A stretch of 64,000 nt of DNA from Isoetes taiwanensis (Eukaryota; Streptophyta; Lycopodiopsida; Isoetales; Isoetaceae). Both the position numbers and the translations under genes were made by a program. The DNA is taken from NCBI GenBank assembly GCA_021234155.1, contig JAJEKV010000131.1, positions 1,411,288 to 1,475,287 of the forward strand, read 5' to 3'. Every line of letters starts with the position of its first letter. The first letter of the stretch is position 1. Shown here piece by piece: positions 1 through 11,565 of the stretch. Below the pieces are notes generated by a model. It was not told where the DNA came from. It did not search any database and saw only the letters and a program-made list of their open reading frames with translations.

Positions 1-175
1 ACAAGAAGAAAGCATTACAGGATCTATTGGACATCTTGGAGTCCTTTTGTGAGGAGAAGACAATGCGAGTAAATACATCAAAATCAAAGATAATGGTTTT
101 TGGAACAAGGGACAGGCCAACATTTGTCTATCAGGGACAAGAACTAGAAACAGTGGAGAGCTATAAATACTCTCA
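1..175 (+). pseudogene. LINE reverse transcriptase C-terminal fragment
   Basis: This is the stretch after the catalytic core of a LINE reverse transcriptase. The readable frame (from about position 27) has an SKSKIMVFG motif followed by ESYKY, the usual LINE block just after YADD. The same block recurs at 2131-2270, where it continues as YLGLDF. Here it breaks at about 175, where the reading jumps to the linker between endonuclease and reverse transcriptase of another copy. The fragment enters from outside the window. Family assignment is by motif; exact clade is unknown. Confidence 0.7.
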
Positions 176-1355
176 TCTCATTCATCAAGCTGCAGGAGAG
201 GTATTTGGATACACGAAGAAACCTGTAAAGGATAGACCATGTAATGCTTGGTGGGATGCAGAATGTCATGTTGCAAGAACTTAAATTGCCATGGAATTGT
301 ATTCACAAACCGCTTGGTACAAGAATTTGGTCGAGGAATAAAAGCCAATTTTACGCAGACAAAAGCAAATAGAGCTTTAGTGAGCGCCCAAAAGAGCCCT
401 AAAACCTTTTTGGACATCATTTGAAGGGAAGAGCAGAAAAGCATACTTTTAAAAATAGAGGCATTGCTAAAATTGGTACATGATATCTATAATAAAGAGG
501 GCACGGTGTTGCATGCGTGTTTCAAACACACAAACGGATTTGTTTTTACAGAGATAGAGGTAGGAGATATTATTGTCGATATGGAAAATAACAAAGCACG
601 GATCTAGAAGGACTTTGTGTGGAATTGTTCAAATGGGGAGGGCGTAGGACGCATCTTCTCTTACAAGATCGCTAAATGGTTGCATCGCATAAGGATTGCC
701 CGAAAACTGAAGATGAGCCGTGGTCCACCCAATCCATAAATCGTGGGACAAGAAGGATGCAAGCAATTACGTAATCCATACTAATTGGGGAGTGTTTTTG
801 CCAAAATATTAGGCAAATTTTATTGAATGCAAATTGAGCACATGGGCGTAGGCAAATAACAACAAGCCTTTTGTCAAGGTGTTTTAGAAGAGGGCATAAT
901 ACACTTGACCATGCTCGACATTCGTGTAGTTCGCTGAGAGAGCTAAAAAGCCAAATAAGGTATTATATGTTGCATTTATAGATTTCGCCAAGGCATTTTG
1001 ATAATCGTCCCAATGGGTAAGAGAACTAGGCTAAAAGAATGGCACAAATTGAGTTCCAGAGAGATGAGCAAGAAGTATTTCACAGCTATATCAAGTGCTT
1101 ATCAAATTATCGTGTGATTTGGATACGGTAGTCAAGAATACCATAGGAGTGCATCGGGGTTGCCCATTGTCTCCAACTTTGTTTGGCCTCTTCATAGAAG
1201 AATTGGAAGAATGGATGCTGATCGCTTCTTGGTGAACAAAATTGGGTATGCATTTAATACAATTGTTATTGTATGTTGATGATGTGGTCTTGTTAGCAAA
1301 CAAGAAGAAAGCATTACAGATCTCTTTGGACATCTGGAGTCCTTTTGTGAGGAAG

Positions 1356-2130
1356 GAAGGAAGGAAGGTACTTTTTATCGCCATTTCGAGACCAATCGGC
1401 CTATGGGATCTAATACAAAAAAAGTCAAACAAGCGGATTACCGCCTCGATTAAAACCCTCACCAAGGGTTTTAGGAAAAACCGCGGGCAGCAATCACCGC
1501 CGACAAACCGCCCCTAACATATACAATGCAAAAAACACCCAATATATATACAACCATGCACCGCACCCAGAGTGCCCAATCGAGCAGCCAAAGTGGGCAA
1601 AGGTGACCTCGCAGGTCAAGCACCTCACAATGTACGAACCCGGCACGCACGATGGTGTGTCCATCAGAAAATGTAAGGGCAAGTCCTGGCCGTACGGGGG
1701 TTATCCTCGCCCGGATGTGACTGAACGCCGGGCAACTCGAAAGTGTGAGACTCATCCTCAATGGCACCCGCTTGACAAAGACCGATGAGCTCCTGCTCCG
1801 GCGGGCTCCTCAATCCACCTGCCCGCCTCGGCGCGTAAGATGGTGGGCACCTCGTAAATGGAGGCAATGAGTCTCCGGGCGCTTTTCGTGGGCAAACCGG
1901 AACGCACGTAGAGCCGCGGGACCCCTGCCAACACGGGTTGATGTGCTCCTTGTAATGGGGCCGCTTTGACCTGCTCTAGAGCCGGGGTCCCGTAGCTTGC
2001 CAAGGAAACAAGCGCCTAGGTACTCCCCCGCAGCCGCCACGACGTCACGGGTCCACCGCGACGCATTCAGGTCTCGCATGTTCCATCTAGCTAACCACCG
2101 ATGTCTCTACCCTCCAACAGCCCTAAGCCG
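1356..2130 (-). mobile_element. GC-rich insertion within the LINE, with (CCTT)n tail
   Basis: The RT block of the LINE is interrupted after ...CCTTTTGTGAGGA (about 1358) and resumes at GAGGAGAAGACAATGCG (about 2131), matching the uninterrupted version at 40-70. A short duplicated GAGGA flanks the insert. Its left edge is GGAAGGAAGGAAGG, which read on the minus strand is a (CCTT)n tail, so a minus-strand retroposed element is the likely origin. The insert is visibly richer in G and C than its surroundings. Short open frames exist on both strands, but none has a motif I recognise. Confidence 0.5.
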
Positions 2131-2948
2131 AGGAGAAGACAATGCGAAAGTAAATACATCAAAATCAAAGATAATGGTTTTTTGGAACAAGGGACAGCCA
2201 ACATTTGTCTATCCAGGGGACAAGAACTAGAAACAAGTGAGAGCTATAAATACTTGGGGCTAGATTTTTCGCAAAATATAATTGGAAGGAATGTATTAAG
2301 AGAAGAGTAACTGGAGGAAAATCTGCTCTATATATAGTATGCTTGTAAAATGCTCAAAGGCATCACTTTCCAGTTGGGGCTCAAAAGATCTTGTATAAGA
2401 CCTTAGTGCCACCGGTTTTGCTTTATGGAGCAACCAATTTGGGGGCCAAGTATCTCATCTAAGCTTTGGGGGGACGATTGAATCGGCGGCAAAAGTATTC
2501 ATACTGAGAGGAGTTAGGCATCAAGGCACGACACCATATGCAATAATGCTTGCGTAAACAGGGGATGTTCCCACTTGAGCTTGAAGCATTATTTCAAAAA
2601 TCAATTTTGTCAACAGGTGAAGAATCAAAAGCCGCCGATCGCGATATCATATCAAGCATTTGTGTCCACGGGTCAGCGAGGGATGGTTACATGATCCTGA
2701 AGAATTGGGCAAGTAAATGGGGGGTAAATCGATCTGAATTGGCGAGAAAATAAGGAAGACACAAGGACACCGCTTTTGAGCGACTTTCCATTGAACGCTT
2801 ATGGGCGCTTCCGGGCAGCCGCTAACACATTATATCATGTGTAAATTCAATCGGTGAGTATAAGAGTCAAGACTATATAAATGCTAACATGCCAAAATAT
2901 TTTAAGCGGTCATAGCCGAGACATCTGATTCACACACAGAGACTTGCA

Positions 2949-3188
2949 ATGGAGACAGGACGTTGGTATAAAATCCCAGTTGAGGAGAGGTTATGTAAAG
3001 TTTGTGAGTCAGATAGCATTGAGGATGAGCATCATGTTTTTACAGGCTGCCCCGCTTACAAGGAGATAAGAGACAAGTTCGACATTCAAGCACTTGATTT
3101 TAAATCTTTATTTCAGTTGTCACCTCTAATATTAGGTTCATATTTTAAGGCGGTAGATTCACACCGTTCTTTATTAGTGCAGTTGTAA
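2949..3188 (+). CDS. C-terminal zinc-finger-like end of the LINE ORF2 (fragment)
   Basis: This open stretch encodes 79 residues and corresponds to the last part of a LINE polyprotein, after the reverse transcriptase. It shows W-Y-K-I-P-V-E-E-R then C-x2-C, an acidic DEHH block and a further Cys before Y-x3-R. That Cys/His pattern is common at the C-terminus of LINE ORF2 proteins. The upstream frame is broken, so this is a surviving segment and not an independent gene. The stop at 3186-3188 lies about 60 bp before the (ACATT)n tail. Confidence 0.55.
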   Translation: METGRWYKIPVEERLCKVCESDSIEDEHHVFTGCPAYKEIRDKFDIQALDFKSLFQLSPLILGSYFKAVDSHRSLLVQL

Positions 3189-3250
3189 ATTGCTTAAACC
3201 TGTACTTGGAAGCTCCATGGTCTTTCAAGGCCCAAAGTGAGCTTGACTAA

Positions 3251-3273
3251 TACATTACATTACATTACATATT
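3251..3273 (+). repeat. (ACATT)n tail of LINE
   Basis: TACAT is repeated about 4.5 times immediately after the LINE 3' region. Pentameric tails instead of poly(A) are typical of some LINE lineages. The next bases already belong to Copia coding sequence, so this tail marks the junction of the two elements. Confidence 0.75.
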
Positions 3274-3275
3274 TT

Positions 3276-4006
3276 AAAAACAAAGTTTGAAATGACAGAT
3301 CTAGGGCAGCTAAAACAATTCTTAGGAATTGAAGTATGGAGGGATACAGAAAAAGGGGTTATTTCACTAAGGCAAAGTAAACATGTTGATAACATGCTAA
3401 GGAGATTCAATTTGGAGAAAGCAAAAATAGCTAAAACACCTATTGTACCAGGTCATAAGTTGACTGATCATGTGCAGGTTGAAAAGGTTATTGAAGATGT
3501 TACATATAGAGAGCTAATAGGATGCTTGAAAATACTATCTATCTATCTATCTGTCTAACAATACACGTCCTGATATAAGCTATGCAATAAATGTGTTGAG
3601 TAGGTATTGCAATATCCTACTAGAAAGCAATGGAAAGCAGGAAAACATGTATTGAAATACCTTAAAGGAACAAAACATCATGGCATCACATTTAACTCAA
3701 AAGATCTAACATTGACAGGGTTCAGTGATGCAGATTAGGCTGGAGATCTTGCAACAATAAAGTCAACATCTGGATATGTTTTTTTTCTTGGAGGAGGAGC
3801 TGTTATTTGGAGAAACAAAAAACAAAATTCAATTGCAATATCCTCTGCTAAAGCAGAATATATGTCCAGTTCATTGCTTGCAAAAGAAATTGTCTGGCTA
3901 AGAAGACTGCTCGAAGAACTTGGGTTTAAACAAGGTGAGCCAACATTAATTTACACTAACAGCATGAGTTGTATTGCAATTGTTAACCACTGGGCCTGAA
4001 ATTCAC
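3276..4006 (+). pseudogene. Ty1/Copia reverse transcriptase-RNase H (5' part, interrupted)
   Basis: This is the downstream half of a Copia polyprotein. It starts at KTKFEMTDLG and continues with LKQFLGIEV, the RT segment after the catalytic site, then DISYAINVLSRY and the RNase H region with SAKAEYMS and KEIVWLR. Damage includes a CTAT repeat expansion at about 3536-3557 that breaks the frame and a TAG in the RNase H motif near 3736 (DAD-stop-AG). Everything upstream of the RT end is missing at the LINE tail. The reading stops at SMSCIAIVN, the point where the 7.2-kb insertion begins; the rest is at 11277-11565. Confidence 0.85.
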
Positions 4007-4644
4007 CCATCCAGTGCACGTGGATAGGCTTTTCAGATCCACTAAAAACAAAGTTTAAAATGAAACGCACTTATTTGCTGCAAACGCACTTCAAAAGGAA
4101 TCTTTGAAAGATTCCCTAAAATTCCCTTAAAAATGCCCTTTTCTTGGTATATTTGTGACAAGTGTGACAATTTGAATATTTTAGGCACCATTTTTGGAGG
4201 GGAATTTGAACTCAGCTTTCATTCAAAATTGTTTGGTACCATTTTTTGGCCTCCTAGTTTGGTTTGAGAAATAGTAATATTTTTAAGGACAAAACAAAAT
4301 AGACATTGAAAAAAACAACAACAAGCTTAAGAGTGCCCAAAACGTATTTAGTTCAAAGTTTATGAATTCACTACAAAATTATGAACAAAATTGCAAAAAT
4401 GCAACACATTTTGATATTGCCTCAATGAAGCAAATATTGTCACCTTAAAAAGTATGCCTCACACGAGTTGAAGTTGAAGATGCTTGGCGCTTTGCTTTAT
4501 ACACTTGCTCTTATTTGCTCCTCCACTTGCTATAGACTTCAGATACCTGCATGATGGCGACGTATGTATCCAATCCGACTTTTTAAACTTTGTAATTTAT
4601 TTGTTCTCTCAGTAGTCCTTAGTTTCTTCCAAATAAATTTCAAG

Positions 4645-4912
4645 ATGGTATAAATTTATACCCCAATAGATAGTAATATGTGGATATAGTATGCTAGAGA
4701 GTTTGCATCAGATAAATTTATACCGGTGAAGACTTGAGCGTATAGATTTATACAACAAAAGAACTTTTGAGGTATAAATTTATACAAAAAGGGCGACTGA
4801 GCGGTATAAATTTATACCGAAGGACCCAAGCCGTTTAAATTTATACCGCAAGAGGACCCGTTTAATAAATTTATACCGCGAAGAGTTTTCTGTGATAAAT
4901 TTATACCAAAGA
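4645..4912. repeat. Cluster of GGTATAAATTTATACC palindromes
   Basis: At least seven perfect or degenerate copies of the 16-bp palindrome GGTATAAATTTATACC occur here at irregular spacing of roughly 30-45 bp, separated by unrelated short spacers. Two more lie near 5663 and 5689 and one near 10772, all in the same inserted element. The core TATAAATTTATA is self-complementary. Confidence 0.85.
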
Positions 4913-5284
4913 TATCTATCTACTCTATATATATGTTCTTATGTTTGTCGCCATTTATCCGACCGTCCATTGAGATCCGACGCTCACGTTGCTTTTGGGA
5001 CGATCCTACGCCCCGATGGCCCGGAGTTTAAATATAATATGTACCGTGGGTCCTACGGTCCAGATTGATTCGATCCCCCACCCTCCGGTCCAAGATCCGA
5101 CGCTCACGGGGTTTGGGACACACTGCACGGCCCACGTGGCTTTGGGAATTATATGTAATAGATCCTACTTGGCCATATTGCTTTTATATGGTGAGATCTT
5201 GATCGTTGATCGAGTCTAAGATCCTAAGGCTCATATTGAATGCTCGTTCCTTAAGCAAAGGCTTTTAAAAATTTTTATGTTATT

Positions 5285-5346
5285 GGGGGGATTCGAACCC
5301 TAGTCCTCAACCGCCCAAACCCCCCACTCTAACCACTAGATCAAGC
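5285..5346 (-). repeat. tRNA-like (SINE head or tRNA pseudogene) sequence
   Basis: Read on the minus strand there is an A-box-like block GATCTAGTGGTTAGAGT followed about 25 bp later by a B-box-like GGGTTCGAATCCC. This pair is the internal RNA polymerase III promoter of tRNAs and tRNA-derived SINEs. A full cloverleaf is not convincing because the middle is G-rich, so I call it tRNA-derived and not a functional tRNA gene. Confidence 0.5.
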
Positions 5347-5349
5347 ATT

Positions 5350-5750
5350 AATTCTATGAAAAATTTATGTTTCAAATATACTTAAGGGTAATGTTGTAAT
5401 TAAGATAAAATAGACTATAATATTCTAGGATGTTTTGAAAGTTTCAAAATGTTCCAGAAAGTTCTAAAATGTTCTAGAAATTTCTAGAATGTAAGGGAAT
5501 CCAGGAGAATTAAAGGGAATATAAGGACATGCTAAAACTGGAACAATGCGCCGTAGGACGGATTAATTTTCTTGTATATATATGTATATTATATAAATAT
5601 ATAATATATATATATAACATATATATTTATATATATATATCCGAAAAAAAAAAAGTCTTCGATTCATAAATCTATACCGAGACTTCTAATTGTATAAATT
5701 TATACCGTTTTTTTTTATATATACAAATATGTGAACGTTTTATATATTAA
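5350..5750. other. AT-rich non-coding stretch
   Basis: Inside the 7.2-kb insertion. It holds a short run of degenerate GTTCTAGAA(A)-type repeats at about 5436-5490, interrupted TA tracts at 5573-5640 and two degenerate TATAAATTTATA palindromes. No gene is visible. Confidence 0.6.

Positions 5751-5753
<3 letters not shown>

Positions 5754-5824
<71 letters not shown>
5754..5824. repeat. (TA)n microsatellite
   Basis: An uninterrupted TA run of about 70 bp. Reading frames through it are runs of Ile/Tyr and are not genes. Confidence 0.95.
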
Positions 5825-5826
<2 letters not shown>

Positions 5827-5999
5827 AGTTACGCACCGATGGGGTGGTGCAAAAGGGGGGCAGGCACAAGTTTGGTGTATTCGTAGTGGGTTTTGTGCTA
5901 TATTTAAGACAAAATGAAGCAAATTAAATGACCAATGGGGTGGTCTAAAGGAGGGTAGGCACAAGTTCAGGGTTTTCATAGTTTGTTTTTTATATGGTG

Positions 6000-8900
6000 C
6001 AAGTTTTGGCGGGCGCTAAAAGTCGCCACTTTTTGAAGTTGATTGCTCAACTATACTTAATTGACCAATCAATGCATATTAGTCAACTTCCAAGACATTC
6101 TAGAAAAAAATCTATATTTTCTAGGAATTTTATGTTCTCACTCTCAAACCTCCTATATTAACATGTCCCCGCAAGGTGGGAGATTGTTTGGGATTTCTTG
6201 AGTCTTATACCAAGGATTTATTATAATTACGGGTCAACACATATTGAGCATGCATATAAGAAATTTCGTTATTTAGGAATTATTTATGAAGGAAATATGT
6301 TTCTTTGGGTATAATTTATGTTGACATTATTTGGAAACAAAATATGTCCCATAGAATTCTAGAGCATAACACAAAAAAAAAGCAGATATGGGATTATTTG
6401 GAGATGATTCATAAATAAAATATCCATTTAGTTGTAAATTCTACATACAAATAAGTCCAAAGGTACACTTTGGATACTTCATATATGTGGTTCGAATCAT
6501 GGTTGTCTCCCATAAATGTCAAGTCGTTTTGACAATGAATAAATGTAGAGAGAGGCATTTGTCCGAGAGGCATTTGCTTAGAGGCATTTGTAAAGTAGGG
6601 ATAGATTATGGCACTACACCAAAAAATTGCCTTTTGGAATTAGCATGTGCGGTTTTGAGACAAATTGATTTGCATGCATTTAAATCTGACCATCATTCAC
6701 CTCCCTTGAAGCACCGGGTTGTATTGCTAAATGAGACAAATCTCATCGATTTAGAGTACCTTTGATATGCTTGGCATCACCTACATCACCTTGAAAATTT
6801 CTAGGGGCTTTATTTCCATACCCATAACTAGTAATCAAAGGATTTCATGAAACAACATTTGGGTTGGGCGGCTTGCTCCAAAATGTCAAATGTTAAGCCC
6901 AAGTAACCCCCGTTTGGTAGCAAGGTTCCTAGATATCCGCCAAGTTTCTAAACTCCTACTAATAATTGCCAAGCACATTTTTTCGAAGTGGTAAGGTCCT
7001 TGATACTCGGATGCAAGTTAGAAGACGATGTTCCAAAAAAATTGTATCCACTTATAATTTCCAAGGCAAGAAATGCCAACGAAGTTAAGCCATTTTGCTA
7101 AAAGAACTAGAAGATGCAAGAAGACAAATGCAAGCCTGCCAAAAGGGTGTGAAGATATGCATAGGGCAATATCAATGCCTAAGCTGGCCATGATCACGCA
7201 AGTGTTTCTACCCAAAAGGTGCTCCCTTTATCTAGTCTTTATTACTCAATGCAATTACCATGCCCAACACCAACTTTGGTTTGCTGGTTTAAAAATTTTG
7301 CAAGAAATTTCCCTCCCTCTCTACAACCTCATGCATAATCTCCGTTATACCACCACACAGACAAATAACAACATCGAGTAAAGTTAAAATTACCGGGCTA
7401 ATCTTTTTACATATTTTTTTTTTTAGCCATGACAACATTGAGAAGCATGAAGCATAACAAAGAAAACACTTAAAATATTGTGTCCAAGTATTGTCCATTA
7501 GATTTGCATCGGTGCATATCTCAACAGATGCCTCAATCTAAGAAATCCATGGTAGCTCAAAGTAACAAAAGTGTTAAGATCATGTCCACGAAGCAGCATG
7601 AAGGATTTTTACATCATAATTTTCCATCTCAAACATCAAGCTAAAGTAACTATGTCATCTTCTATCTTTTACATAATGCAAGAAAGAGCAAAGTGTCAAC
7701 ATCTAAAGCGAGGAGGAAATAAAATTGGCATAAACAAAGTACCTTCCTTTTTAAAGCTATATCGCTTGTTGTCTAAAAGCTAATCCACGCTTCCGGTGAC
7801 TCATTCCTACAAATAATCCGCCAAAGGCGGTATTTATAAGTGCATAACTCTTTTGCCATGTTTGTCAATATGAACTCACATTCGGTTTGAACTTACCGAA
7901 TGGCTATAATACTCAACCTCGGACCATAACATACACGCATGCAAGTTACATAACCACAATGGAATTTTGGATAGCCATCAACATGTTTGCTTATTTTACA
8001 GATTGAAGCCTGAGGAATAAATTCTCTCTTTTTTTTTTTGGCCGCCTAGATAATATTCTCAACCCGCACAAATGATCAACACGTCATCGGGATAGGAGCT
8101 CGGCTCCTTCTCATTCTTTAAAAGTCTGACAATACCACTTTGCAATAGCAGCATTTTTTTGCAACCTGCATCTCTCAAGTTTTGTTAGCATTACAACGTC
8201 GGAAGGAAGCTCAAATTCCATATCTTGATCACCCGTGATCCAACTGCGGTAAATATATGAGATTCCCGAAGCTAACAAAGATGACCAAGATATGAAGCAA
8301 AAAGAGCTGAAAAACTTTCAAAAAGTATTTCATGTGCCCCCAAGTTCAAAATGCCGTAACGCCATCCACGAAAAGCCAAAAGTATTTGAAGATTTATGAA
8401 GAGAAAGAATTGGCGTGCTCACGTTCAATTCTTTTAAGGGGAACATGAAAACTTGATTTATTTGTGTGTAAACTCAACATCGTCTTTGAATTTCGTGACG
8501 CCCAAAGGGTAAATGCCAAAAGTAGATTCAAAAGATACAGATTCCTTAGAATTGCAACTTTTACAACCATGTGAAAACAAAATAAGGCATATCGCCCAAG
8601 CTCAAAATCAATTGCCTTAAGGCAACCGCTATGTCACCACATTTGTTTGTTCCACTTTGAATCAATGTAATTCCAATCTCTCACCGGCAAGCATTTCAAA
8701 CATGTATGGAGACTTGAAGGATGGTTAAGAACATGCACTTAACCATTAATCGGAACTTTTTTTCTATCTATTGCGTGCAAAGATATGAGAGTAAATCGAG
8801 CTAGAGATATGAGAGCATATGAGAGCACCAAAGCGATATTTTTTCTATCTTCAAGTGATTGTGGCAGATCCCAATGGTAGAGAATAGCATATAGTTGAAG

Positions 8901-9940
8901 GCCCAAATTTGAAGACAAATCATTGAAGACATGCTAGAAGGGTACATCAAAGGGCCTTCAGAATAACTCGCAGTATTTACCCGCTTTTAAGGTGCATAAA
9001 CCTTCGTGATACTCCAAGGACTCCTTCAATGTCTTGTCAAGCTCTTGCTTCACCGTGGGATCTAGATCATTGTCAGAGAAACCCACAGAGCACCAATATT
9101 TTAGATTAGGAAAGGTTTAGTCTGCAGCAATATTATAAGATAATTTTATTCATGTCTAGATCAGAACATTCCAAACGAGGTGAGCAACCGGACTTTAGTT
9201 TCTTCCTATAAACAATGAGATGGGAATCAAGCTCTAATACAAACGGAAAAGAAATAGTGCCCATATTAGACGAACCTTGTAGAACATGTGCGGCAATGAC
9301 ATGATCTCCGGCCTGATAAGCTTTGCCACAATCCATCTTAACATTTCTCTACGCTTTACTCGGACCAGCCAACAACGAAAATTCCACACGGCCGGCCATA
9401 GCCGCCCTTTGAGCAAAGAAAGGGTAAAGATGAGAGAACTCGGGGGCTAGGTTTCGATCCATCCTGACGCCCCTGGAGCTGAAATCCACCGGGCAGTGTG
9501 TACATAGCGAAGATTATCGCCGACCCTATTTGAGCTTGAGAAGAAGAACTAAGAGGAATAAACACGCCTATAGCCTACTTGCCGACCTCTTAGAGCTTGG
9601 CTACTATTCAAGAACCGAGGGAATAAATGCGTAAAGCCCAGCTTTGGCCTCTTAGAGCTTGAGAAGAAGAGCTGAGGGGAAAATGGAAAATAAGAAGAAG
9701 AATCGAGCCTCTCGGGCATTTGGCGGCCGACTGGTGAAGCTTTTGTTGCCCTTATGCATTTTTCGGAGCATCGGCCAAGCTTGGCGCCAAAGAACTAATC
9801 AACAAATCATAGCGGGAGAAGCATGTCGCAAGAAAAAAAATTTAACCAACCCATCACAAAGAATCACCGGAGCATCGGCGTGACAACGGAATCAACAAAT
9901 CATAGCGGGAAGCATGTCACCTACAAAAATTAACCAAGCC
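6000..9940. other. Interior of the 7.2-kb insertion without a recognisable gene
   Basis: No reading frame here has a family motif I recognise. The longest are under 105 codons. At about 6172-6200 the string AAGGTGGGAGATTGTTTGGG resembles the purine-rich tract and LTR start of an LTR retrotransposon, but I could not find a matching LTR end. A T-run at about 8028 could be a retroposed poly(A) tail on the minus strand. Otherwise I see only mixed, non-repetitive sequence. Confidence 0.4.
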
Positions 9941-10038
9941 ATCACAAATATATATATTTTGCCACGTGGCAATTTAGAAGGCTCGGATGGCCCCAATTAT
10001 CGATGTTAGGCAGCCCTCTATAATAATATATATATAAG

Positions 10039-10039
<1 letters not shown>

Positions 10040-10122
<83 letters not shown>
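10040..10122. repeat. (TA)n microsatellite
   Basis: A second, about 80-bp TA tract in the same insertion, preceded by a degenerate AT tract from 10018. The Ile/Tyr reading frames crossing it are artefacts. Confidence 0.95.
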
Positions 10123-10127
<5 letters not shown>

Positions 10128-10572
10128 AAATATGTAGTCCAGGAGTATAAGTTTATATCGTGCAAAATCTTGTGGGGTCTTTCTTGCTCCCAAAGGTTTT
10201 TGCAACTTAATACTGTTGAAATAACACACTTAAGGGATAATTTTATGCGTTTTCTTAGTTTTTAGTTCAAAAGTTCTAAAATAGTTCTAAATTCTCTGAC
10301 CTTGTAATGCAATGTTAGAGCATAAATTAGTCGAATCCCGTTGTTATTTTTACTTTTTTTTCTCTACACACATGCTAACTTCACTTTAGGCAGCTCAAAA
10401 ACTGCTACTAAAGGCAAAGGACCCCAAAATGTTATGGAGACACATGTGTTCAACGAGAAGGAAACTTCGTGTTTGTCCATAGGGGTGCGGGAGTAGCAAC
10501 CCCAAAAAGTTTACCTATTTCTTTGCAAACGGACAAAAAAGCAAGATAGACAAATACTTCTCGTGGAGAAAT

Positions 10573-10812
10573 GTGCGATGGACGCTTGCTCTAGATGATG
10601 GAATTGTGCTGAAGACTCTCAACATTGACAAGGAGCTTGACTATCTTTTCAACATCACTATATTGTGGATTGGTATTGTGCAAGCCCAAAGACATGATAA
10701 ATACATCTCCGAGAACAACAAAAAAGGCCATGTAATCACAGAGCTTCACTACTTCAACTTCTGTTTCCTCGGTATAAATTTATACGGCATCGTCAGTTGG
10801 AACTTCAACTAA
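10573..10812 (+). CDS. Unrecognised short ORF in the 7.2-kb insertion
   Basis: A 79-codon ORF beginning MRWTLALDD. Coding-like sequence may extend upstream to about 10500 in the same frame (a stretch reading KFTYFFANGQKSKIDKYFSW), so this could be the end of a longer decayed gene. It carries a GGTATAAATTTATAC palindrome within its 3' part, so the repeat has spread into it. I recognise no domain. It may be chance. Confidence 0.25.
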   Translation: MRWTLALDDGIVLKTLNIDKELDYLFNITILWIGIVQAQRHDKYISENNKKGHVITELHYFNFCFLGINLYGIVSWNFN

Positions 10813-11276
10813 CTGCATGATCCATTTGTAATACCATATGATGCAAAAACAATAATTTTTCATTCAAGCAGTTTGTTCAACTGTCTCCCAATGTCTTTTA
10901 AGGTCAATTAGGATGTTTAGCCAAAATGGTTGTGAAATAACAAATTTTTTGTCTTCTATAACAGCCAATATAAATCTTCTAAGGGATAAGATACAAAAGC
11001 GTCTAATTTTATCATATGAGTTTGCCCCATAATAAATCTTTGGCTTTCGTAGTGGTCCTTTTCCCCTCTAAAATGAGATATTTTTCTTTGTTGTTCTTCT
11101 CCTTAATGTTAAGTCTTCCTAAAATGTCTGTTTTCATAAGCAGTTTTATAAATCTTTAGACACAAGATAGTAAAAGAGTCCTTTTTAGGGGTATTTTAGA
11201 ATTTTGTAAATTTTTAGAAGGAATCTTTCAAACGCACTTCTTAAATAAGTGCGTTTCATTTTAAACCTTGTTTAAA

Positions 11277-11565
11277 GCCATTTATGTCAGCAGAAGGTAT
11301 GACAAGCAGCACTCCTTGGAGATAGTGAACAGCATGATCGAAAATCCAGGGCAGGTGCCAAATCCTGTGCAGCATGAGAGAACTAAGCATATAGAAATTG
11401 ATGTACACTTTATTAGAGACATAGCAGAAAAGGGATATATTCGAATGTGTTATATCAGCACAGATTTGCAGACTGCAGACATATTCACAAAGGCATTGGT
11501 GGAAAGAAAATTTACAAAATTCAGAGATAATCTTAATGTATTTAAACTGTGTGCTGAGGAGGAGA
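11277..11565 (+). pseudogene. Ty1/Copia RNase H C-terminus
   Basis: The rest of the Copia polyprotein split by the 7.2-kb insertion. The diagnostic block is QHERTKHIEIDVHFIRD, then YISTDLQTADIFTKAL, the usual RNase H end of Copia elements. The roughly 90 bases before it (about 11277-11365) do not match the expected continuation, so a second small rearrangement lies at the junction. A purine tract GAGGAGGAGA at 11556-11565 directly precedes the LTR, as a polypurine tract should. Confidence 0.85.

Larger units (their letters stand above)
176..3273 (+). pseudogene. Decayed LINE copy (endonuclease-RT linker, RT, C-terminal zinc region)
   Basis: A second copy of the same LINE family starts inside the region between endonuclease and reverse transcriptase (WWDAECHVART, about 245-283). 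It is then littered with stops and frameshifts. Recognisable pieces are LLYVDDVVLLANKKK (about 1260-1310, the RT catalytic YxDD), SYKYLGLDF (about 2240-2275) and a C-terminal zinc-finger-like region at 2949-3188 with CKVC, then HH and a later Cys. The copy ends at 3188 and is followed by a pentameric tail. A GC-rich insert at about 1356-2130 splits the RT. It is 5'-truncated and cannot encode a functional protein. Confidence 0.75.
4046..11273. mobile_element. 7.2-kb insertion with inverted ends inside the Copia element
   Basis: The two ends are inverted copies. The left starts AAACAAAGTTTAAAATGAAA at 4046. The right, read on the minus strand from 11273, starts AAACAAGGTTTAAAATGAAA, and similarity continues through CGCACTTATTT. 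The Copia reading breaks shortly before 4046 and resumes about 90 bp after 11273, so this is an insertion. No transposase is recognisable inside, so it looks non-autonomous or badly decayed. A related left end lies at 17769. The interior holds palindrome arrays, two (TA)n tracts and a tRNA-like repeat. Superfamily and target duplication could not be determined. Confidence 0.6.

Noticed and set aside
5740-5979. Poly-Ile/Tyr ORF across a TA tract (also at 9942-10229)
   Set aside because: Product of (TA)n microsatellites.
6172-6200. Start of a second LTR retrotransposon (purine tract plus TGTTTGGG)
   Set aside because: No matching LTR end, primer-binding site or polyprotein nearby; kept only as a note.
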